Shown here piece by piece: positions 24,309-32,006 of a stretch of 64,000 nt of DNA. This DNA is from CAWCQC01 sp963819905. Its GTDB lineage: Bacteria > Actinomycetota > Thermoleophilia > Gaiellales > Gaiellaceae. How positions within the stretch are numbered: position 1 is the stretch's first letter; every line of letters begins with the position of its first letter. The stretch covers positions 124,001 through 188,000 of the forward strand of contig CAWFXP010000001.1 in the NCBI GenBank assembly GCA_963819905.1. The letters run 5' to 3'. The position numbers and the translations under genes were made by a program. A model generated the notes under the pieces. It was given only the letters and a program-made list of their open reading frames with translations. It was not told the origin of the DNA and ran no database searches.

Positions 24309-26397
24309 AGGCCTCGACGCTCGGCCGTTCGCGGGGCTCGAGGACCTGCCGGGGCGGGGGCCCCACCTGCCGCGGCCGGAGCGGTTGGACGCGCCGGTCG
24401 AGTCGCTCGCCGGCGTCGGGCCGAAGCTGGGTGCCAGCCTGCGCGCGCTCGGTCTCGTCGCAGTGCGCGACCTCGTCTTCGACCGCCCGCGCCGCTACGA
24501 GCAGCCCGCGCCGGAAGCGCGGGTGAGCGATCTCCTGGCCGGCCAGGAGGCGACGATCGAGTGCGAGGTCGTCAGCATCGCGAGCCGCCCCACCCGCCGC
24601 AGGCGGCTCAGGATCGTCGAAGCCCGCGTCCGGGACGACACGGGCTCGGTGCCCGCCGTCTGGTTCAACCAGGAATGGGTGGTCGACCGGCTTCCCCCGG
24701 GCACGCGCGTCCGCTTGCGGGGCGCGATCGAGCGCGGCGGCGGCTTCGTCGTGAAGGACTACGAGACGGCCGCCGACGCCGGGCGCATGTCCCTGCCGGC
24801 ACCCGTCTACCGCGCGAGCGAGGCGCTCCCCTCCCGCCGGGTGCGGGACATCGTCGCGAAGGGCCTCGTCCACCTCCCGGACGTCGCCGACCCGCTGCCC
24901 GCCGATCTCCGAGCGCGGCTCGGCCTCCCGCTCAAGCGGGACGCGCTCTCGGTGCTCCATCACCCGGACACGCTCCGCCGCGCGGAGGCCGGACGGGCGC
25001 GGCTGGCGTTCGAGGAGCTGCTCGTGCTCCAGCTCGGTCTCGCGCGCCGCCGCCGCGGCCGCGCGGAGCAGGTCGCCGTCTCGCTCGCGGCCCCGGGAGA
25101 CCTCGCGGGCAGCTACCGCACGGCGCTCCCGTTCACGCTCACCGAGGCACAGGAGCGGGCGATCGCCGAGATCGACGTCGACCTGGCGCGCACCGAGCCG
25201 ATGGAGCGGCTCCTGCAGGGCGACGTCGGCTCGGGGAAGACGGTGGTCGCGCTCTACGCCCTCGTCCGCGCGGTCGAGCGGGGCTGCCAGGGAGCGCTGA
25301 TGGCGCCCACGGAGACCCTGGCCGAGCAGCACTTCCTGACGATCGAGGGCATCTGCGCGCGGCTCGGCGTGCCGGCCGTGCTCCTGACGAGCAGCCTGGC
25401 CGCGCGCGAGCATGCGGCGGCACGGGAAGCGCTCGCGGGCGGCGGTCCGGCCGTCGCGGTCGGGACGCACGCGCTCATCCAGGAGGGGGTCGAGCTCCCC
25501 GGCCTCGCGGTCGCCGTCGTCGACGAGCAGCACCGGTTCGGGGTCGAGCAGCGGGCCGCCCTCGCGCGCGAGCAAACGCCGCACCGGTTGCACATGACGG
25601 CGACGCCCATTCCGCGGACGCTGGCGCTGACGGTCTACGGCGACCTGGCGGTGAGCGAGATCGAGCGGCCTCCGTCGGGACGCAAGCCGATCGTCACCCG
25701 CTGGGTCTCCCACGAGCGCAGCGCGGAGGCGTACACGAGGCTCACCCGCCACCTGGCCGAGGGTCGGCAGGCGTACGTCGTCTGCCCTCTCGTCTCGCCG
25801 TCGGAGGCGATCGAGGCCCGCGCCGCGGAGGACGAGGCGAAGCGGCTCGCCCGCGCCGAGCTCCGCGAGTTCCGAGTCGGCTGCCTGCACGGCCAGCTTC
25901 CGCCGGCAGAGCGCCGCTCCGTGATGGACGCGTTCGCCCGCGGCGAGCTGGACGTGCTCGTCGCAACGACCGTCATCGAGGTCGGGATCGACGTCCCCAA
26001 CGCGACGATCATGATCGTGCAGGAGGCCGATCGCTTCGGGCTCGCTCAGCTCCACCAGCTCCGGGGGCGTGTCGGCCGCGGCGAGGAGCAGTCGTACTGC
26101 CTGCTCGTGTCACGCCCGAAGGAGGAGCTCACGGAGGCGGCCTGCGAGCGGCTGCAGGCGCTCGTCGACACGAGCGACGGGTTCGAGCTGGCGGAGATCG
26201 ACCTCGAGCTGCGGGGGGAAGGACAGCTGCTCGGGACGCGCCAGACCGGGCTCTCGGACCTCGCCTTCACCCGGCTGCGAAGCGACCGGCGCCTGCTCGA
26301 GAAGGCCAGGCGGCACGCCGCCGGGCTGGTCGACAGGCAGGGCCCGCTCGACGAGGAGGTCGAGCGGATGTTCGGCGGGGCCGAGCCCGGTGCCTGA
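24292..26397 (+). CDS. recG: ATP-dependent DNA helicase RecG
   Basis: Branch-migrates stalled forks and recombination junctions. The protein of about 701 residues has an N-terminal wedge/OB domain (VESLAGVGPKLGASLRALG, VRDLVFDRPRRYE), helicase motif I GDVGSGKTVVA, the DEQH box DEQHRFGVEQR, motif III TATPIPRTLA, and motif VI RLRGRVGRG-like LRGRVGRGEEQ. The GTG at 24292 was chosen as the nearest start ahead of the conserved region; an in-frame start at 24244 lies deeper in the receiver gene. Confidence 0.94.
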   Translation: MARLAEGLDARPFAGLEDLPGRGPHLPRPERLDAPVESLAGVGPKLGASLRALGLVAVRDLVFDRPRRYEQPAPEARVSDLLAGQEATIECEVVSIASRPTRRRRLRIVEARVRDDTGSVPAVWFNQEWVVDRLPPGTRVRLRGAIERGGGFVVKDYETAADAGRMSLPAPVYRASEALPSRRVRDIVAKGLVHLPDVADPLPADLRARLGLPLKRDALSVLHHPDTLRRAEAGRARLAFEELLVLQLGLARRRRGRAEQVAVSLAAPGDLAGSYRTALPFTLTEAQERAIAEIDVDLARTEPMERLLQGDVGSGKTVVALYALVRAVERGCQGALMAPTETLAEQHFLTIEGICARLGVPAVLLTSSLAAREHAAAREALAGGGPAVAVGTHALIQEGVELPGLAVAVVDEQHRFGVEQRAALAREQTPHRLHMTATPIPRTLALTVYGDLAVSEIERPPSGRKPIVTRWVSHERSAEAYTRLTRHLAEGRQAYVVCPLVSPSEAIEARAAEDEAKRLARAELREFRVGCLHGQLPPAERRSVMDAFARGELDVLVATTVIEVGIDVPNATIMIVQEADRFGLAQLHQLRGRVGRGEEQSYCLLVSRPKEELTEAACERLQALVDTSDGFELAEIDLELRGEGQLLGTRQTGLSDLAFTRLRSDRRLLEKARRHAAGLVDRQGPLDEEVERMFGGAEPGA

Positions 26398-26425
26398 TCA
26401 GGCGGTCCGTCCCCGCGAAGACTGC

Positions 26426-26431
26426 GATCCT
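26426..26431 (+). promoter_or_regulatory. -10 element of rsmD (leaderless)
   Basis: GATCCT ends six bases before the GTG at 26438; a weak match to the consensus but with identical spacing. Confidence 0.4.
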
Positions 26432-26437
26432 GTCTCG

Positions 26438-26974
26438 GTGAGGATCATCGCGGGCTCGCGGAAGGGTGCGCGGATCGCGGCCCCGAAGGGCCGGGACACG
26501 CGCCCGACAGCCGACCGCGTGCGGGAGGCGGCGTTCAACCTCGTCGGTCCCCTCGAGGGCGCCCGGGTGCTCGACCTGTACGCGGGCTCCGGTGCCATGG
26601 GGCTCGAGGCGCTGTCGCGCGGAGCTGCCGGCGCGACGTTCGTCGAGACGGACCGGGCGGCCGTCGCCGCGATCCGGCGCAACCTCGCGAAGCTCGGGCT
26701 CCCGGGTGCCGAGATCGCGGAGCAGGACGTGGCCAGGCGGGTTGCAGCCGACGCGGCGGCGGGCAAGGTTTACGATCTCGTGCTGATCGACCCGCCCTAC
26801 GACATGCTCGAGCGCGCCCTCACCCGACTCGCCCCCTCGCTTCCCGCCGTGCTGGCCCCGGACGCGCTCGTGGTCGTCGAGTCGGCGGCGCCGAGCGAGC
26901 CCGAGCTCCCGCTCGCGGTGCGTACGAGCCGACGCTACGGATCCGTCAGGCTGACCGTCTTCGAGGCGCCGTGA
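26438..26974 (+). CDS. rsmD: 16S rRNA (guanine-966 N2)-methyltransferase
   Basis: SAM-dependent enzyme of 178 residues that methylates G966 of 16S rRNA. Motifs: MRIIAGSRKGARI at the N-terminus, TRPTADRVREAAFN, SAM-binding VLDLYAGSGAMGLEALSRGA, and catalytic LIDPPYD. Its stop overlaps the coaD start (GTGA), the widespread rsmD-coaD pair. Confidence 0.94.
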   Translation: MRIIAGSRKGARIAAPKGRDTRPTADRVREAAFNLVGPLEGARVLDLYAGSGAMGLEALSRGAAGATFVETDRAAVAAIRRNLAKLGLPGAEIAEQDVARRVAADAAAGKVYDLVLIDPPYDMLERALTRLAPSLPAVLAPDALVVVESAAPSEPELPLAVRTSRRYGSVRLTVFEAP

Positions 26975-27501
26975 GCGACTCGGCCCCGGTCACCGCGATC
27001 TGCCCGGGCAGCTACGACCCGGTCACGAACGGCCACGTCGACATCATCCGCCGGGCGGCCCTGATCTTCGACCGCGTCGTCGTCGGGGTCGTGCGCGAGC
27101 CGCAGCACAAGTCGCTCATGTTCACGGTCGAGGAGCGGGTGCAGTTCCTGACCGACGCCCTCGTGGGGCTCACGAACGTCGAGGTCGAGGTGTTCTCCGA
27201 GCTGGTCGTCGACTTCGCCCGCCGCTGGGGGGCGGGGACGATGATCAAGGGACTGCGGGCGATCTCCGACTTCGAGTGGGAGTTCCAGATGCACCACCTG
27301 AACCGGCGTCTCGCGCCGGACATCGAGACGATGTACCTGATCGCGAACTCGGAGTACAGCTTCGTCTCGTCGAGCGGCGTCAAGGAGATCGCCGCGTTCG
27401 GCGGAAACGTCGACGGCCTCGTGCCGTCGCCGGTCGCCCGCCGGTTCCAGCAGCTCTTCCCGCGCCCGAAACCGGGTGCCCCCGTCTCACCGCAAGAGTA
27501 G
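26971..27501 (+). CDS. coaD: Phosphopantetheine adenylyltransferase
   Basis: Forms dephospho-CoA from 4'-phosphopantetheine and ATP. Nucleotidyltransferase of 176 residues with CPGSYDPVTNGHVD (the TxGH motif at residues 18-22) and the C-terminal NSEYSFVSSSGVKEIAAFGG block, with SSS binding ATP. Intact. It is followed closely by the SepIVA-like gene. Confidence 0.95.
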   Translation: MSDSAPVTAICPGSYDPVTNGHVDIIRRAALIFDRVVVGVVREPQHKSLMFTVEERVQFLTDALVGLTNVEVEVFSELVVDFARRWGAGTMIKGLRAISDFEWEFQMHHLNRRLAPDIETMYLIANSEYSFVSSSGVKEIAAFGGNVDGLVPSPVARRFQQLFPRPKPGAPVSPQE

Positions 27502-27504
27502 ACT
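27499..27504 (+). promoter_or_regulatory. -10 element of the SepIVA-like gene
   Basis: TAGACT overlaps the coaD stop and lies eight bases before the ATG at 27513. The intervening GGAGGG could also serve as a Shine-Dalgarno if transcribed from further up. Confidence 0.45.
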
Positions 27505-27512
27505 GGAGGGCC

Positions 27513-28001
27513 ATGGACGTTCTCGTTCTCATCGACAAGCTCGACGATCTCGTGCACAACGCGAAGGCGGTGCCGCTGACCGACCAGGTTCGCATCGACC
27601 GCGAGGAGATCTACGACATCCTCGACCAGATGCGCGCCACGATTCCTGAGGAGATCAAGCAGGCCCGCTGGATCGTCAAGGAGCGCCAGGAGATGCTGGC
27701 CGAGGCGAAGCGAGAGGGCGACCGGATCCTCGGCGAGGCGCGGGAGCAGGCCGTCCGCGAGGCCTCCCAGACCGAGATCGTGAAACTCGCGGAGCACCAG
27801 GCCCAGGACATCGTCGAGGACGCGCGGCGGCAAGCGCGCGAGACGCGCCTCGAGATGGAGGACTGGGCGGATCAGATCCTGTCGACGCTCGAGACGAACC
27901 TCGACAAGTTCCTCGGCGCGGTCCGCCGCGGCCGGGAGCGTCTGCACGAGCGCTCGCAGGAATCCGTCGTCGCGACGTTCAGCGACGAGAGCCTGCACTA
28001 G
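27513..28001 (+). CDS. DivIVA/SepIVA-like coiled-coil protein
   Basis: Protein of 162 residues, almost entirely charged helix (EIKQARWIVKERQEMLAEAK, QAQDIVEDARRQARETR), predicted coiled coil from about residue 45 to 150, with no membrane segment. It has the conserved opening VLVLIDKLDDLVHNAKAVPL. In mycobacteria the gene between coaD and DUF177/rnc is sepIVA (Rv2927c family), a DivIVA-like protein of septation and envelope synthesis; synteny and sequence character match, so a cell-envelope or division role is inferred. Often misannotated as ATP synthase subunit b. Confidence 0.7.
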   Translation: MDVLVLIDKLDDLVHNAKAVPLTDQVRIDREEIYDILDQMRATIPEEIKQARWIVKERQEMLAEAKREGDRILGEAREQAVREASQTEIVKLAEHQAQDIVEDARRQARETRLEMEDWADQILSTLETNLDKFLGAVRRGRERLHERSQESVVATFSDESLH

Positions 28002-28046
28002 GCCCCGTCCCGAGTCTCGGCTGCCGTCCTCCTGGCGCCGCGCGCG

Positions 28047-28095
28047 GGACAGGTCCCGCCCCTACATGGGCGGCGTATAGGGGCCGGACCTGTCC
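28047..28095 (+). promoter_or_regulatory. Long imperfect hairpin with alternative fold ahead of DUF177
   Basis: Arms 28047-28064 and 28078-28095 pair over 18 bp with one mismatch around a 13-base loop. Inside, CCGCCC and GGGCGG (six-base loop) can form a competing small hairpin using part of the left arm. It occupies the 142-base gap 28002-28143 before DUF177. It could be a terminator for the coaD operon, an attenuator, or a REP-like element. Confidence 0.5.
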
Positions 28096-28131
28096 GGCCC
28101 GGATCCGCGGCCTCGACCTGCGGCCGCGCGC

Positions 28132-28137
28132 TACCCT
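28132..28137 (+). promoter_or_regulatory. -10 element of DUF177 gene (leaderless)
   Basis: TACCCT ends six bases before the GTG at 28144. Confidence 0.6.
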
Positions 28138-28143
28138 CGAAGG

Positions 28144-28641
28144 GTGACCGCCTTCAACCTGCGCAGCGTCAAGCTCCGCCCGGGCGAGCGGTACGAGGGA
28201 CGGCTGCCGGTCGAGCTCGACCCGGTCGAGCTCGGAGGCCAGAGCTACGCACCGGTACCGCCGAGCCCGGAGGCGTCGCTCGTCGTCAACCGGCTGGCGA
28301 CGGGCACGTTGTTCGAGCTCGCCCTCGACGTCTCGATCGAGGGCGCGTGCTTTCGCTGCCTCGAGCCCGCGGCCGTGCCGCTGCGGATACGGGGCCGGGA
28401 GTACCAGGCCGACTCGGCCGACGACGAGGAGCTGCAAACGCCCTACGTCGTCGCCGGGCGGCTCGACCTGTCCTCCTGGGCACGCGATGCGGTGGTTCTC
28501 GCGCTGCCCGAGAAGATCCTCTGCCGCGACGACTGCGCCGGGCTCTGCGCCCGCTGCGGCGCCGATCTGAACCGCGCTGCGTGCACCTGCGGCCCGCCGG
28601 AGCCGGATCCCCGCTTCGAGAAGCTGAGGGAGCTCCTCTAG
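28144..28641 (+). CDS. DUF177 (YceD) family protein
   Basis: Protein of 165 residues from the YceD family, usually co-encoded with rpmF and linked to 23S rRNA or ribosome assembly. A cysteine set suggests metal binding: C69 and C72 (CFRC), then C127, C131, C135, C138 and CTC at 147-149 (CRDDCAGLCARCG). Its TAG stop lies in the CTAG target of an IS481-type insertion that now separates it from rpmF; the protein itself loses no residue. Exact biochemical role unknown. Confidence 0.85.
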   Translation: MTAFNLRSVKLRPGERYEGRLPVELDPVELGGQSYAPVPPSPEASLVVNRLATGTLFELALDVSIEGACFRCLEPAAVPLRIRGREYQADSADDEELQTPYVVAGRLDLSSWARDAVVLALPEKILCRDDCAGLCARCGADLNRAACTCGPPEPDPRFEKLRELL

Positions 28642-28642
28642 G
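28637..28642. repeat. Target-site duplication, left copy (TCTAGG)
   Basis: TCTAGG immediately left of the insertion sequence, repeated at 29690-29695. It fits the NCTAGN target described for IS481 and contains the stop codons of both DUF177 and the transposase. Confidence 0.88.
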
Positions 28643-29606
28643 TGTAGGACCCAAGCACGTTGGTTCTCGTGACCGGGGGTTGGTGGCCGAGCGCTGAGTG
28701 TTTCCTGCGATGGTTGTAGTGCCAGAGCCAGCCGTCAAGGGCGGCGGTGCGTTCGCGGCTTGAGGCGTAGATGGCTCCGTAGGCCCAGCCGTGCAGGAGA
28801 GTGCGGATGAAGCGCTCTGCCTTGCCGTTGGTCTGGGGCCGGTAGGGACGGGTGCGAAGGTGGCGGATGCCGAGCCTGCGACAGGCGAGGGCGTGGATCG
28901 TCGAGCGGTAGCACGATCCGTTATCGCTGAGGACGCGCTGCACGCGGATCCCATGGCGCCGGTAGAAAGCGGCGGCGCGGCGCAGGAAGGCGACTGCGGT
29001 CGTCGCCTTCTCGTCTTCGAGCACCTCCGCGTAGGCGAGCCGGCTGAAGTCGTCGACGGCGACGTGCACGTACTCGTAGCCGACTGTATGGCGGCGGTGG
29101 CCGTTGCGGTCCGTGAACGTGCGGTTGTAGTGCTTGGCTCCTCCGCGGACGCGCCAGCCTGCTCCGCCCTCGATGCGGCCGAGCTTCTTGACGTCGACGT
29201 GAACGAGCTCTCCCGGGCGTGTCCGCTCGTAGCGCAGGGGCTGCTCGAGCCCAAGCCGGCCGAGCTTGCCCATGCCGACTCGACGCAGGACCGCCGAGAC
29301 GGTCGAGAGCGCCATCCCCAGCAGCCCTGCGATCTCGGCGGCCGTGAAGCGCAGGCGGCGTAGGGCGATCAGCGCCGCTACCCGCTCGGGAGGCGTGCGG
29401 TTAGCGACCCGCTTGGGCGCCGATGATCGGTCGTTCAGCCCGAACTCGCCTTCGTCGCGATAGCGGCAGACCCACTTGCGGGCGCAACGCACGCTGACAC
29501 CTGCAGCCGCAGCTGCCGCCCTGAGCGTCCAGCCATCCTCGACAACTCGGGTCGCCAACCGGCGACGTCCCTGCCAGCTGAGAGCCGCGTTACCGTGAAG
29601 CTTCAT
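28638..29606 (-). CDS. IS481-family transposase
   Basis: DDE transposase of 322 residues. Two N-terminal helix-turn-helix regions (about 10-60 and 70-115: GWTLRAAAAAAGVSVRCARK and FTAAEIAGLLGMALSTVSAV) precede the catalytic domain with D138, D228 (LSDNGS) and E264 (NGKAERFIR), the second and third acids 35 residues apart as expected. ATG at 29606 is preceded by AAGGAGG. The last Thr codon straddles the IS border and the TAG stop lies wholly in the duplicated target site, so the host supplies the stop. Confidence 0.93.
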   Translation of the reverse strand: MKLHGNAALSWQGRRRLATRVVEDGWTLRAAAAAAGVSVRCARKWVCRYRDEGEFGLNDRSSAPKRVANRTPPERVAALIALRRLRFTAAEIAGLLGMALSTVSAVLRRVGMGKLGRLGLEQPLRYERTRPGELVHVDVKKLGRIEGGAGWRVRGGAKHYNRTFTDRNGHRRHTVGYEYVHVAVDDFSRLAYAEVLEDEKATTAVAFLRRAAAFYRRHGIRVQRVLSDNGSCYRSTIHALACRRLGIRHLRTRPYRPQTNGKAERFIRTLLHGWAYGAIYASSRERTAALDGWLWHYNHRRKHSALGHQPPVTRTNVLGSYT

Positions 29607-29689
29607 CCGGTGTCCTCCTTGGACTGGGTTGCTTGGCAGCTCCCAGCCTCCAAGGAGACCCGGATGAACCAACGTGCTTAGGAACTACA
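28643..29689 (-). mobile_element. Complete IS481-family insertion sequence, 1047 bp
   Basis: Terminal inverted repeats of 24 bases (28643-28666 and 29666-29689) agree at 21 positions, with TGTAG ends and a shared AAGCACGTTGGTTC core. They are bounded by a six-base duplication, TCTAGG. One transposase gene fills the element. Intact ends, intact gene and exact duplication suggest a recent, possibly still active insertion. It lies between DUF177 and rpmF without breaking either. Confidence 0.93.
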
Positions 29690-29695
29690 TCTAGG
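29690..29695. repeat. Target-site duplication, right copy (TCTAGG)
   Basis: Second copy of the TCTAGG duplication, adjoining the right end of the insertion sequence. Confidence 0.88.
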
Positions 29696-29731
29696 ACGGC
29701 TCCCCTGCCCGGGAACCCCGCCCGAGGCAGG

Positions 29732-29737
29732 TATACT
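29732..29737 (+). promoter_or_regulatory. -10 element of rpmF
   Basis: TATACT twelve bases before the ATG, inside a block nearly identical to the rpmB promoter. It lies outside the insertion sequence, so rpmF keeps its own promoter. Confidence 0.6.
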
Positions 29738-29749
29738 CCCCCGCGGCTC

Positions 29750-29938
29750 ATGGCTGTCCCCAAGCGAAAGACGTCGAAAGCGCGCCGCGACAAGCGCCGT
29801 GCGCAGCACAGGCTTCGGCCCCAGGCGCTCGTCGAGTGCCCGCAGTGCCACCAGCCCAAGCGCCCTCATCACGTCTGCCCGACCTGCGGCACGTATCGGG
29901 GTCGCGAAGTCGAGCCGCTCGAGACGCCTGCACCCTAG
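29750..29938 (+). CDS. rpmF: Large ribosomal subunit protein bL32
   Basis: 50S protein of 62 residues. N-terminus AVPKRKTSKARRDKRRAQ is diagnostic; CPQC and CPTC form the zinc-binding pair of the C+ type. It lies downstream of DUF177, as in most bacteria, but separated by the insertion sequence. plsX follows 13 bases later, the classic rpmF-plsX pair. Confidence 0.95.
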   Translation: MAVPKRKTSKARRDKRRAQHRLRPQALVECPQCHQPKRPHHVCPTCGTYRGREVEPLETPAP

Positions 29939-29951
29939 GGGGCCTACGGAC

Positions 29952-30944
29952 GTGCGTATTCGAGTCGCCGTCGACGCGATGGGCGGCGATCACGCGCCGA
30001 GCGAGGTGGTCGCGGGCGCGCGTGAAGCGGTGTCGGCCGACGTCGAGCCGGTCCTGTTCGGGCCGCGCGAGGAGATCCAGCCGCTCGCGCCCGACCTCGA
30101 GATCGTCGACGCGCCGCAGGTCGTCGGGATGCACGAGAAGCCGGCGGACGCCGCCCGTGACAAGCGCGACAGCTCGCTCTTCGCCGCCTGCCGAGCCACG
30201 GCGAGGGGCGACGTCGGCGCCGTCGTGTCGGCGGGGAACACGGGCGCGATGCTGGCGGCGGGCCTGCTCGAGATCGGCCGGCTTCCGGATGTGAGCCGGC
30301 CCGCGATCGCCGCGCCGCTTCCCGCGATGCGCCGCGTGTCCGTGCTCATCGACGCCGGCGCGAACGCGGACGCGAGGCCCGAGCACCTGCTCCAGTTCGC
30401 GCACATGGGGGCCATCTTCTCGCGGGAGATCATCGGCATCCGCAACCCCGAGGTCGCTCTCCTGTCGATCGGCGAGGAGCCGGAGAAGGGAAACCGGCTC
30501 GTCCGAGAGGCTCACCGGCTGCTCGCCGAGGACGAGGACATCCGCTTCATCGGGAACATGGAGGGGAGGCAGCTGCTCGAGGGCGGCGCCGACGTCGTCG
30601 TGTGCGACGGCTTCACAGGGAACATGGGGCTGAAGGTCCTCGAGGGGACGATCCGGAGCGTCCTGGACGGCTTTCGCGAGGAGGTCGTGAAGTCGCAGCG
30701 CGGCAAGGCGGGGGCGCTCATGATCCGTCCGGCGGCGCACGCTCTCCGGCGCCGCCTCGATCCGGACACCTACGGCGGCGCCTACTTGCTCGGGCTCAAG
30801 GGCCTTGCCGTCATCTCGCACGGGAACTCGTCCCGCGTCGCGATCCGAAACGCGATTCAGCTTGCCGCACGCGGCATCAGCCACGACGTGATCGGTCGCA
30901 TGTCGGAGGAGCTGACGACGCGGGTTTCCGCACTGCGGACATAG
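29952..30944 (+). CDS. plsX: Phosphate acyltransferase PlsX
   Basis: Converts acyl-ACP to acyl-phosphate for phospholipid synthesis. The 330-residue protein starts at a GTG with VRIRVAVDAMGGDHAP, the family N-terminus, followed by SAGNTGAMLAAGLLEIGR, GRPAI-like SRPAIAAPLPA, CDGFTGNMGLKVLEGT and YGGAYLLGLKG. Complete. With plsC and gpsA elsewhere in the window it covers most of the glycerophospholipid backbone pathway. Confidence 0.95.
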   Translation: MRIRVAVDAMGGDHAPSEVVAGAREAVSADVEPVLFGPREEIQPLAPDLEIVDAPQVVGMHEKPADAARDKRDSSLFAACRATARGDVGAVVSAGNTGAMLAAGLLEIGRLPDVSRPAIAAPLPAMRRVSVLIDAGANADARPEHLLQFAHMGAIFSREIIGIRNPEVALLSIGEEPEKGNRLVREAHRLLAEDEDIRFIGNMEGRQLLEGGADVVVCDGFTGNMGLKVLEGTIRSVLDGFREEVVKSQRGKAGALMIRPAAHALRRRLDPDTYGGAYLLGLKGLAVISHGNSSRVAIRNAIQLAARGISHDVIGRMSEELTTRVSALRT

Positions 30945-30958
30945 GTCTGCTTGCGTGG

Positions 30959-30964
30959 TAGCAT
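30959..30964 (+). promoter_or_regulatory. -10 element of acpP
   Basis: TAGCAT about 50 bases before the acpP ATG, so this transcript has a leader carrying an AGGGGAGA-type ribosome site. No clear -35 box. Confidence 0.4.
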
Positions 30965-31013
30965 CGGCCCTCCGCCGACGCCCAACACACCGACGACAGG
31001 GGAGATTAGGAAC

Positions 31014-31259
31014 ATGGCAGCTTCGCGCGAGGAAGTCTACGAGCGGGTCAGGGACGTGCTCATCGAGCAGCTCGGGGTCGACGAGGCCGACATCAACGAG
31101 GCAGCGTCCTTCCAGGAGGATCTCGACGCGGACTCGCTCGACCTCGTCGAGCTGATCATGGAGCTCGAGGACCAGTTCGGCGTCAAGATCTCGGACGAGG
31201 ACGCCCAGGGGATCCAGACCGTCGGCCAGGCGGTCGACTACATCGCGGCGCGTACGTAG
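31014..31259 (+). CDS. acpP: Acyl carrier protein
   Basis: Small acidic carrier of 81 residues for fatty acid synthesis. Phosphopantetheine attaches to S41 in DLDADSLDLVELIM. Start ATG at 31014 fits a purine-rich site AGGGGAGATTAGG a few bases before. Its TAG stop directly abuts the presumed start of rnc, as in the common acpP-rnc order. Confidence 0.96.
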   Translation: MAASREEVYERVRDVLIEQLGVDEADINEAASFQEDLDADSLDLVELIMELEDQFGVKISDEDAQGIQTVGQAVDYIAART

Positions 31260-31960
31260 TCGGCGGCCGGGACTCCCTCACCGCGCTCCTCGAGCTCATC
31301 GAGGGCCTCCCGACCGCCCTCGCGGAGCGCGCCTCGACCCACCCCTCGTTCGTCGTCGACCGGGCGCGCTCGTACGAGCGCCTCGAGTTCCTCGGGGACA
31401 GCGTGCTCGAGCTCGCGATCGCGCAGGTTCTCTTCGAGGCGTTCCCGGACTACCCGGAGGGCGAGCTGACGAAGGCTCGGGCGCACGTCGTCAGCCGCTC
31501 GAGCTGCGCGGTCGTCGGGCGACAGCTCGGCCTGGTCGAAGGGCTCCGCGAGCGGGGGCGAGGCCTGGTTTCCGGCGACGACCTGGAGCGGCTGGTAGGC
31601 AACCGGAACGTGCTCTCGGCCCTCCTCGAGGCGGCGCTCGGCGCCTGCTACCTGACGTACGGGTTCGACCGCGTCCGCGAGCCGATCGCGGCCGCGTTCG
31701 GGGAGCGGATCGACTACGCGATCACCTCGCACGTCGACCACAAGACGGAGCTCCAGGAGGAGCTGGCCCGGCTCGGCCTCCAGGTCGACTACGCGCTCCG
31801 GACGACGGAGGGCCCGCCGCACGCACGCAGCTTCACGACCGCAGCCCTCGTCGACGGGGAGGAGTGGGGAGTCGGGACGGGGCCCTCGAAGAAGGCCTCC
31901 GAGCAGGCCGCCGCGATGGAGGCGCTCGTGCGGATCCGCCGCGAACGGGCGCACGGTTGA
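31259..31960 (+). CDS. rnc: Ribonuclease III, no ordinary start codon
   Basis: Double-stranded-RNA endonuclease for rRNA and mRNA processing. The catalytic signature ERLEFLGDSVLEL (residues 40-52), the second acidic site (VLSALLEAALGACYL) and the C-terminal dsRNA-binding domain (DHKTELQEELARLGL, GTGPSKKASEQAAA) are intact. However no ATG, GTG, TTG or CTG in this frame lies upstream of the catalytic motif; the first GTG (31403) would remove it. The codon overlapping the acpP stop (TAG-TC) is GTC at 31259; a single C-to-G change would make the usual TAGTG overlap and a 233-residue protein. Either a base error or a non-standard start. Confidence 0.87.
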   Translation, partial: VGGRDSLTALLELIEGLPTALAERASTHPSFVVDRARSYERLEFLGDSVLELAIAQVLFEAFPDYPEGELTKARAHVVSRSSCAVVGRQLGLVEGLRERGRGLVSGDDLERLVGNRNVLSALLEAALGACYLTYGFDRVREPIAAAFGERIDYAITSHVDHKTELQEELARLGLQVDYALRTTEGPPHARSFTTAALVDGEEWGVGTGPSKKASEQAAAMEALVRIRRERAHG

Positions 31961-32006
31961 CCCCGGCTCCAGCTCCGGCCGGGGCCGTCGTCAGGATGTA
32001 GCCGCG

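Noticed and set aside
31403..31960. rnc starting at the first available GTG (31403)
   Set aside because: It would cut off the catalytic ERLEFLGD residues, leaving no active ribonuclease III.
31014..31960. A programmed frameshift fusing acpP to rnc
   Set aside because: No slippery sequence is seen at the junction, and both genes are separate proteins in all known families.
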